Positions 1 through 4,295 of a stretch of DNA of 5,597 nucleotides are shown piece after piece (the stretch's first letter is position 1; every line of letters begins with the position of its first letter). A program made the translations under genes and the position numbers. The stretch spans positions 1 through 5,597 of the forward strand of contig DMCG01000061.1 in NCBI GenBank assembly GCA_003445855.1, in the 5' to 3' direction. The stretch comes from Spartobacteria bacterium. GTDB taxonomy: Bacteria; Verrucomicrobiota; Verrucomicrobiia; Chthoniobacterales; UBA10450. Under the pieces are notes generated by a model. It made no database searches, was not told the DNA's origin, and saw nothing but the letters and a program-made list of their open reading frames with translations.

Positions 1-1239
1 ATCAAAGGCGTGCCGCTAAAAATTCGCTCGACCGCCTCTTACTCAGGGGATACGCCCGGTCCAGGTCCGATCGCAAATCGCAACGAAGCCTCGGTTGATT
101 CCGAGCTGACCGTGCTCCCAATTTTTTTGCATCACATTTCGGGTGAGACGCCCAATCCGTACTTTCAAAGTTTCCGCGCGATCGGCGACTTGGAGAATGC
201 AACCTTGCTGCTCGTCTGCCGGCTCGATGCGCCGACGGCCGCGACGGTGCGCCGCATGATTGTCGATGCGATCGCGGCGGAGAAGAGCGGACTTTGGGGC
301 CGCGCCTATGTCGATGGCGCGCACAATACTGGCGGCGGCGGTATAGGAATCGGCGATCAATGGCTGGCTGAAATTGCCGGACAGCTCCACAAAGTTGGGA
401 TTCCAGCTATTTACGAGGACACGCCGGCGATTTTCCCGGAAGGCTATCCGATGACGGATTGTGCTCTTTATTATGGTTGGTATGCAGGCGGGGTGGCCGG
501 TCCGTTTACCGAACCGGATTTTCGCTTTGTTCCCGGGGCGATAGCGGTCCACATCCATTCGTTTAGCGCGAGCACGTTGCGCGATCCGAACTCGAACTGG
601 GTGGCGCCGCTTGTTTCCAAAGGCGCGGCCGCAAGCATGGGCAATGTCTATGAACCGTATTTGCAACTCACGCCGCACCTCGACATTTTCAACGACCGGT
701 TACTGCACGGCTTCACTTTTGCGGAGAGCGCCTACATGTCGATCCGAGTGCTTTCCTGGATGTCGGTGATGGTCGGCGATCCGCTTTATCGGCCGTACGC
801 GTCGTGGCTGCAAATCGACGCACCGCGTGATTCCACAAAAAGCCCGGCCGATGAGTGGAAGATGTATCACGCATTCGCGGTGAAAAATATCATCCGTCCT
901 GTTTCGGAATTTCGGGCGTTGGCCCGGCAAGTTGCGTCGGCCTCGCACAATTGTCCGATGATGGAGGACCTTGCACTGATGGAAGCGCGCGGTGGGCATT
1001 TTGCCGAAGCGGCGAGCCATTTGCAGCAGGCGCGAACCTGCTACGCGCAGCGCGATGATATTCTGCGCGTAGCGTTGGAAGAAGCGGATGCGTGGCTCAA
1101 ACAGAACCAACCAAAGCGCGCTCTCGAACTCGTGCGCAACGTTCTGCGGACCGCAGGCGATGCACCGGGCGCGCCGCTGCTCAGAAAAATGGAACAAGAT
1201 TTGAGCGTGCCATCGACATCTTCGCCGGCGAAACCGTAG
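1..1239 (+). CDS. TIGR03790-family protein with TPR-like C-terminal tail (5' partial)
   Basis: The frame is open at the first base, so the true start lies upstream; a GTG at 10 is only an internal Val codon. The visible part is 412 residues and ends at TAG 1237-1239. I recognise the TIGR03790 family (uncharacterised, frequent in Verrucomicrobiota and Planctomycetota) from its conserved blocks, numbered from window codon 1: VPLKI near 4-8, LYYGWYAGG near 156-164, GAIAVHIHSFSAST near 179-192, GAAASMGNVYEPYL near 208-221, TPHLDIF near 224-230 and VGDPLYRP near 258-265. After this core, residues about 320-385 form two Ala/Leu-rich helical hairpins of TPR type (LALMEARGGHFAEAASHL; ADAWLKQNQPKRALELV). 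The signal peptide, if there is one, is outside the window. No biochemical role is known, and I see no certain catalytic motif. It converges on lpxA. The family call is from memory of its motifs; the coding call is firm. Confidence 0.8.
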   Translation: MKGVPLKIRSTASYSGDTPGPGPIANRNEASVDSELTVLPIFLHHISGETPNPYFQSFRAIGDLENATLLLVCRLDAPTAATVRRMIVDAIAAEKSGLWGRAYVDGAHNTGGGGIGIGDQWLAEIAGQLHKVGIPAIYEDTPAIFPEGYPMTDCALYYGWYAGGVAGPFTEPDFRFVPGAIAVHIHSFSASTLRDPNSNWVAPLVSKGAAASMGNVYEPYLQLTPHLDIFNDRLLHGFTFAESAYMSIRVLSWMSVMVGDPLYRPYASWLQIDAPRDSTKSPADEWKMYHAFAVKNIIRPVSEFRALARQVASASHNCPMMEDLALMEARGGHFAEAASHLQQARTCYAQRDDILRVALEEADAWLKQNQPKRALELVRNVLRTAGDAPGAPLLRKMEQDLSVPSTSSPAKP

Positions 1240-1240
1240 C

Positions 1241-1265
1241 TGTAGCCGTCGCCCTCCGGGCGACG
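1241..1265 (+). repeat. REP-like unit: TGTAGC head plus hairpin
   Basis: Head TGTAGC occupies 1241-1246. It is followed by CGTCGCCC (1247-1254), loop TCC (1255-1257) and GGGCGACG (1258-1265), a perfect 8-bp stem. A GTAG core directly 5' of a palindrome is the defining layout of REP sequences. It begins two bases after the TIGR03790 stop codon. Confidence 0.65.
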
Positions 1266-1295
1266 CGTTCCGCGTGCGCTCAGGTGCCGTGGGTT

Positions 1296-1321
1296 CCGCT
1301 TCGCAGAGCGAAGCGGCTAAA
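1296..1321 (-). repeat. REP-like unit with variant TTTAGC head
   Basis: On the minus strand, head TTTAGC (1321-1316) leads into a perfect stem. On the plus strand the arms are CCGCTTCGC (1296-1304), loop AGA (1305-1307) and GCGAAGCGG (1308-1316). This gives 9 bp if the last head base is counted, with a three-base loop as in the other units. The head differs by one base from TGTAGC. The element ends two bases before the lpxA stop codon. Confidence 0.6.
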
Positions 1322-1322
1322 G

Positions 1323-2102
1323 CTAGCGAATAATTCCGCGCTCGCTTTTTTCGATGAACTCGACGATCAGCGTGATCTCCTCGTTCTGCGGCAACTCCTT
1401 GCGGACCGCTTCGATCGCCTGGCGTGTATTGTATTTCGAGCGATAAATCAGGCGAAATGCTTCCTTGATCCATTTCACGCTCGCCGGCGGATAATTTTTG
1501 CGTTCCAGGCCGATGAGATTTACGCCGCGAATTTTTGCCGGATTGCCGTCGGCTACCATAAACGGCGGAACATCCTGCACAATTTTGGAGCAACCCCCCG
1601 TGATGGCGAATCGTCCGATGCGACAAAACTGATGCACGGCCGTCAGACCGCCCATCACCGCATTGTCGCCAACCTCTACATGGCCCGCGAGCGTTCCGTT
1701 ATTGGAAAAGACAACATCGTCGCCAACTCTGCAATCGTGTCCAATGTGGCTGTAGGCGAGAAAATTTCCTCGGCTGCCGATGCGCGTCTTCCCTTCGCTG
1801 GTTGTGCTGCGATTGATCGTGACGAATTCCCGAAACGTATTCTCGTCGCCGATCTCGAGATAGGTCGGTTCGCCCTGATACTTCAAATCCTGCGTCTGCT
1901 GCCCGATTGAGCTGTAGGCGTAAAATTTATTTTGCGCGCCTGCCTGCATCGGCCCACAAAGCGTGACGTGATGTTGCAGCCAGCAATTTGGGCCGAGCAC
2001 GACGTCGGCCCCGATCACGCAATACGGCCCGACGATCGTTCCCGCTCCGAGTTCCGCTCGTAGATCGACAATTGCCGTCGGATGAATCTGCGCGGCGCTC
2101 AT
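1323..2102 (-). CDS. lpxA: LpxA, acyl-[ACP]-UDP-N-acetylglucosamine O-acyltransferase
   Basis: LpxA transfers a 3-hydroxyacyl chain from ACP to the 3-OH of UDP-GlcNAc, the first step of lipid A synthesis, in the cytoplasm as a homotrimer. The predicted 259 residues match the family length (262 in E. coli). The N-terminal part shows the left-handed beta-helix hexapeptide pattern, starting IHPTAIVDLRAELGAGTIVG. Family blocks follow: YLEIGDENTFREFVTINRST (81-100), the catalytic HDC block with His122 (E. coli His125), AGHVEVGDNAVMGGLTAVHQFC (139-160, with His141 and His157), and GGCSKIVQDVPPFMVADGNPAKIRGVNLIGL (169-199). A helical C-terminal domain closes the protein. The start at 2102 is preferred because IHPTA normally sits close to the N-terminus and the ATG overlaps the lpxC-fabZ stop as ATGA. 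In-frame codons further upstream lie inside lpxC-fabZ. Gly170 aligns with E. coli ruler residue Gly173, compatible with a long acyl chain (inference). Confidence 0.97.
   Translation of the reverse strand: MSAAQIHPTAIVDLRAELGAGTIVGPYCVIGADVVLGPNCWLQHHVTLCGPMQAGAQNKFYAYSSIGQQTQDLKYQGEPTYLEIGDENTFREFVTINRSTTSEGKTRIGSRGNFLAYSHIGHDCRVGDDVVFSNNGTLAGHVEVGDNAVMGGLTAVHQFCRIGRFAITGGCSKIVQDVPPFMVADGNPAKIRGVNLIGLERKNYPPASVKWIKEAFRLIYRSKYNTRQAIEAVRKELPQNEEITLIVEFIEKSERGIIR
2099..2102 (-). promoter_or_regulatory. ATGA stop-start overlap coupling lpxC-fabZ and lpxA
   Basis: On the minus strand the lpxA ATG (2102-2100) and the lpxC-fabZ TGA (2101-2099) share two bases. The sequence just upstream, CCTCGAGAG, has no well-spaced Shine-Dalgarno motif. 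Translation of lpxA therefore probably depends on ribosomes ending lpxC-fabZ (inference from known ATGA coupling). Confidence 0.75.
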
Positions 2103-3415
2103 CTCTCGAGGAAGGTGAACATCAGTTCGCCTTCCGAGACAACGGCGTCGTTCACCACGCAATGACACTTTGCTTTCGCCAGGCGATTGCCGCGCGCTTT
2201 CGTCAACTCCGCATGAATGAAAATTGTGTCGCCTGGGAAAACGGGCTTGCGAAACTTCACCCCGTCCGCGCTCATGAAGTAACCGATGCGGCTCGAAGTT
2301 TTCGCCAGCTTGAACAACAAGACGCTCGCGACTTGCGCCATCGCTTCCACCAACATTACCCCGGGCATCACCGGGTGGCCGGGAAAATGTCCCTGGAAAA
2401 AAGGTTCGTTGATCGAGACCGACTTAACGCCCGTGATCTTATTTTCGCCTTCAAAATCCACGATCCGATCCACCATCAGGAACGGATAACGATGCGGCAA
2501 GATTTGCATCACCTCATCGGTATTGAGGCCACCATCGCCCCGCGGGATCGACCGCGGCACCTCCAGCCCGCTCCTTCGCGTCTGTTCGCGTGCCAGTGCA
2601 CGCGCCAGCTCCGCATTCGCAGCGTGACCCGGCTTCACCGCCACGACATGACCGCGAATGCGACGACCGACCAGCGCGAGGTCGCCGATGATATCAAGTA
2701 TTTTATGCCGCACGAATTCATCCGCGAAACGCAGCGGCTCTTTGCTTAAAACGGCGTCGCCGCGCACTACCACCGCGTTTTCAAGACTGCCGCCTTTGAT
2801 CAAATTTTTGTCCATGAGCGCGCGGATGTCTTCGTAATAAACAAACGTCCGCGCCGGCGCGATTTCGCGTTCGAAGATCGCCGGGGTGATTTCAGTCGAC
2901 AAAAACTGCGTGAAACGATTATTCGGTCCGGCCTGCGTGCAGGAAATCCGAAAATTCTCATCCGGCAGCAGGATGAGAAGCGCGCCCGTCTTCGATTCGA
3001 CATGCATCGGTTCGCGCACGTCGAGGAATTTTCTCGGCGCCTCCTGCGGCGTCACGCCCGCGCGCTTGATCACATCGACATATGGTTGCGCGCTGCCATC
3101 GCCGATGGGCGGTTCGTTGGCGTCCATCTCGACAACGGCGTTGTCCACACCCATGGCGGAAAGCGCGGAGAGAATGTGCTCGACCGTGTGCACGCGCACC
3201 GAGCCTTCGCCGATGGTCGTCGCGCGCTCGACCGTTTTCAGATTGTCGATCTTCGCGTCAATCGTCGGTTCGTCCTGCAGATCTTTCCGTTTGAATTTGA
3301 TTCCGTGATCGACCGGCGCCGGTTGCAACTTGAGCGAAACTTTTTCGCCCGTGTGCAGCGACGTGCCGCTGAACCCAGCGGCCTTTACCAGAGTGTGTTG
3401 AACTTCCGCTGCCAT
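2099..3415 (-). CDS. lpxC/fabZ: Bifunctional LpxC-FabZ: UDP-3-O-acyl-GlcNAc deacetylase / 3-hydroxyacyl-ACP dehydratase
   Basis: This 438-residue protein fuses two enzymes. LpxC (about residues 5-280) is the Zn-dependent deacetylase that commits UDP-3-O-acyl-GlcNAc to lipid A. It carries HTVEH (76-80) with general-base Glu79 and zinc ligand His80, the ARTF block at 188-191, [11 protein letters not shown] (235-245) with zinc ligands His237 and Asp241, and catalytic His264 in KPGH. FabZ (about 296-438) is the hotdog-fold dehydratase of fatty-acid elongation. It carries [13 protein letters not shown] (306-318), [11 protein letters not shown] (342-352) with catalytic His343, and LVEAMAQ (355-361) with Glu357. 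The linker, about 281-296, is short. All key residues are present, so both activities are expected. Such fusions are known in Bacteroidota and related phyla. The start at 3415 gives a standard LpxC N-terminus ([20 protein letters not shown]). The leader shows no clear Shine-Dalgarno motif. The gene begins about 40 bases downstream of a REP pair. Confidence 0.97.
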   Translation of the reverse strand: MAAEVQHTLVKAAGFSGTSLHTGEKVSLKLQPAPVDHGIKFKRKDLQDEPTIDAKIDNLKTVERATTIGEGSVRVHTVEHILSALSAMGVDNAVVEMDANEPPIGDGSAQPYVDVIKRAGVTPQEAPRKFLDVREPMHVESKTGALLILLPDENFRISCTQAGPNNRFTQFLSTEITPAIFEREIAPARTFVYYEDIRALMDKNLIKGGSLENAVVVRGDAVLSKEPLRFADEFVRHKILDIIGDLALVGRRIRGHVVAVKPGHAANAELARALAREQTRRSGLEVPRSIPRGDGGLNTDEVMQILPHRYPFLMVDRIVDFEGENKITGVKSVSINEPFFQGHFPGHPVMPGVMLVEAMAQVASVLLFKLAKTSSRIGYFMSADGVKFRKPVFPGDTIFIHAELTKARGNRLAKAKCHCVVNDAVVSEGELMFTFLER

Positions 3416-3447
3416 GATCGTTTAATTGATCCAAGTGTCGCTTGCGT

Positions 3448-3473
3448 TGTAGCGGCGCTTGTGTCAAGCGCCG
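3448..3473 (+). repeat. REP-like unit, stem CGGCGCTTG
   Basis: Head TGTAGC occupies 3448-3453. Arms CGGCGCTTG (3453-3461) and CAAGCGCCG (3465-3473) form a perfect 9-bp stem around loop TGT (3462-3464). The last head base takes part in the stem. Confidence 0.72.
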
Positions 3474-3483
3474 TTCTTAATTT

Positions 3484-3509
3484 CGGCGGCTGACACAGCC
3501 GCCGCTACA
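3484..3509 (-). repeat. REP-like unit, stem CGGCGGCTG
   Basis: On the minus strand, head TGTAGC is 3509-3504. The arms CGGCGGCTG and CAGCCGCCG form a perfect 9-bp stem around loop TGT (3495-3493). Relative to the unit at 3448, two adjacent pairs are changed on both arms (C-G to G-C and T-A to C-G), so pairing is kept. The unit ends two bases before the stop codon of the secreted-protein gene. Confidence 0.72.
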
Positions 3510-3511
3510 TT

Positions 3512-4219
3512 TCATTTCAATTCAAAATCACCGCAATCGAACGCCATCATCTGGTCGACGTTCCAGACGCGAAACTGCTCGACCACCGCGCCATCATCCT
3601 GCCAGACATCCACTGATTTCTCGCTATTCTTTGTAATCAGGGCGCGAACTAAGTTCTGCGTTTCACTCACCGTGCACAACGGAAGTCCATCCATCGTTTT
3701 CAGGTAACTCCCATCCTCATCGAATCCGACGCTAAGATCGACAATCGCATTTGCGTCGTTCGTAAGCGGATTTGGCATGAGCTTCACCCGCACCTTGCCG
3801 GGCGCTTCGGAATCAGCCGGAATAGTCGCTGCTTGTCCGACGCGCTCCACTTTCAAACGGCCGACCAGATAACCGCCCGCATGATATTTTTCCGCCGGCA
3901 AATCTTCGCCAGCGTCGTTCTTGCCGTCCCACCTTGTGTTCAGCGAATCCGCGTCGATCGTGAAGTTGTCGATCCTTGCCTCGCGATGCAAGACGCGCAC
4001 GATCCTTTGGTTCGTATCGTAAATGCCGAGGCTGATCGTTCCATCCATCGGTGGAGGAATAAAACTGAGCCGAACACTTCGCGCGGGCGTCGCTGAAGGC
4101 GTTTGCTCCGGCGTCGGTGACGGCGTCGGACTTGGCGATGCTGTTGGCGATTCTTGCGCGAAGGCGATTGATATCGTCCCGATCCCGGTAAGCGCAGTAA
4201 GTATCAGTCGACTTGTCAT
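3512..4219 (-). CDS. Secreted protein with Ser/Pro/Thr linker and FlgD-like Ig segment
   Basis: This is a 235-residue hypothetical protein. Residues 1-21 look like a Sec signal peptide: MTSR, a hydrophobic core LILTALTGIGTISIAF, and AFA before Gln22 as the likely cleavage site. Residues 22-47 are a low-complexity linker built on SPTP. Residues about 49-125 resemble the FlgD-type Ig fold, with IYDTNQRIVRVLHREARI followed by TRWDGKNDAGEDLPAEKYHAGGY. The WDGxxxxGxxLPxxxY signature is typical of FlgD-like or T9SS-tail-like Ig domains. I do not recognise the rest (126-235); it has two Cys, 182 and 229, that could pair after export. I chose the ATG at 4219 because it puts the signal peptide at the N-terminus. 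A start at 4276 would add 19 residues read through a repeat. No good Shine-Dalgarno motif precedes 4219. The location is probably periplasmic or extracellular; the function is unknown. Confidence 0.8.
   Translation of the reverse strand: MTSRLILTALTGIGTISIAFAQESPTASPSPTPSPTPEQTPSATPARSVRLSFIPPPMDGTISLGIYDTNQRIVRVLHREARIDNFTIDADSLNTRWDGKNDAGEDLPAEKYHAGGYLVGRLKVERVGQAATIPADSEAPGKVRVKLMPNPLTNDANAIVDLSVGFDEDGSYLKTMDGLPLCTVSETQNLVRALITKNSEKSVDVWQDDGAVVEQFRVWNVDQMMAFDCGDFELK
4079..4156 (-). repeat. Low-complexity coding repeat (Ser-Pro-Thr-Pro linker)
   Basis: This stretch encodes residues 22-47 of the secreted protein, reading roughly ESPTASPSPTPSPTP then EQTPSATPARS. Codons such as CCG ACG CCG recur. 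It is a flexible extracellular linker between the signal peptide and the Ig-like segment, and replication slippage could change its length between strains. Confidence 0.7.
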
Positions 4220-4225
4220 GACGGA

Positions 4226-4295
4226 ATTACTGTAGCGGCGCTCAATGAAAGTCGCATTAGTTTCACCGGCGGTCATAGAGCGCCGCTACAGTAAT
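4226..4295. repeat. Inverted repeat with TGTAGC heads, overlapping the GH57 gene end
   Basis: The arms are 4226-4248 and 4273-4295. They are 23 bases each and match at 22 positions when one is reverse-complemented; the spacer is 24 bases. Each arm contains TGTAGCGGCGCTC (4231-4243 plus; 4290-4278 minus), so this is a third TGTAGC pair. The minus-strand unit alone can fold into an imperfect stem, CGGCGCTC, loop TAT, GACCGCCG, with one C-C mismatch. The plus-strand unit's own hairpin is degenerate. The right arm encodes the last residues and stop codon of the GH57 gene. Confidence 0.72.

Larger units (their letters stand above)
1241..1321. repeat. BIME-like pair of inverted REP elements in the convergent gap
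   Basis: The 83-base gap between the TIGR03790 gene and lpxA is almost filled by two hairpins facing each other. The plus-strand unit is head TGTAGC at 1241-1246 followed by an 8-bp stem. The minus-strand unit is head TTTAGC at 1321-1316 followed by a comparable stem. Between them is a small ACGCG/CGCGT hairpin at 1263-1275 that overlaps the first stem. This fits two REP units paired as a BIME. Lying between two gene ends, the hairpins could also slow or stop transcription from both sides. Neither is followed by a convincing T-run, so I do not call a terminator. Confidence 0.65.
3448..3509. repeat. BIME-like pair of inverted REP elements upstream of lpxC-fabZ
   Basis: The 96-base gap between the secreted-protein gene and lpxC-fabZ holds two perfect hairpins with the same TGTAGC head, the same TGT loop (each read on its own strand) and opposite orientation, separated by 10 bases. 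The stems are identical at seven of nine base pairs, and the other two pairs differ by paired changes. The pair sits in the leader of lpxC-fabZ, so it could affect read-through from the gene upstream or mRNA stability. That effect is speculative. Confidence 0.75.

Noticed and set aside
1296..1322. Intrinsic terminator of the TIGR03790 gene or lpxA
   Set aside because: The stem is strong, but no T-run follows on either strand. The structure is better explained as a REP unit.
700..1626. Minus-strand open frame spanning the convergent gap and the TIGR03790 gene
   Set aside because: It runs antisense through conserved TIGR03790 blocks and then overlaps lpxA out of frame. The translation is Arg-rich with no recognisable domain.
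2103..2168. Upstream extension of LpxA by 22 residues
   Set aside because: The extension lies within the FabZ-coding part in another frame, is Arg-rich, and would displace the hexapeptide start IHPTA from its usual N-terminal place.
1988..2749. Long plus-strand open frame opposite lpxC-fabZ and lpxA
   Set aside because: It is antisense to two well-conserved enzymes, and its Arg/His-rich translation has no recognisable domain. It is a by-product of G+C-rich codon use.
3432..3444. Short inverted repeat CAAG/CTTG in the lpxC-fabZ leader as a further REP copy
   Set aside because: It has only four paired bases and no TGTAGC head. It may be a decayed fragment or chance.
3462..3467. Minus-strand TTGACA as a -35 box for lpxC-fabZ
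   Set aside because: It is formed by the loop and stem of a REP unit. No TATAAT-like box lies 16-19 bases downstream.
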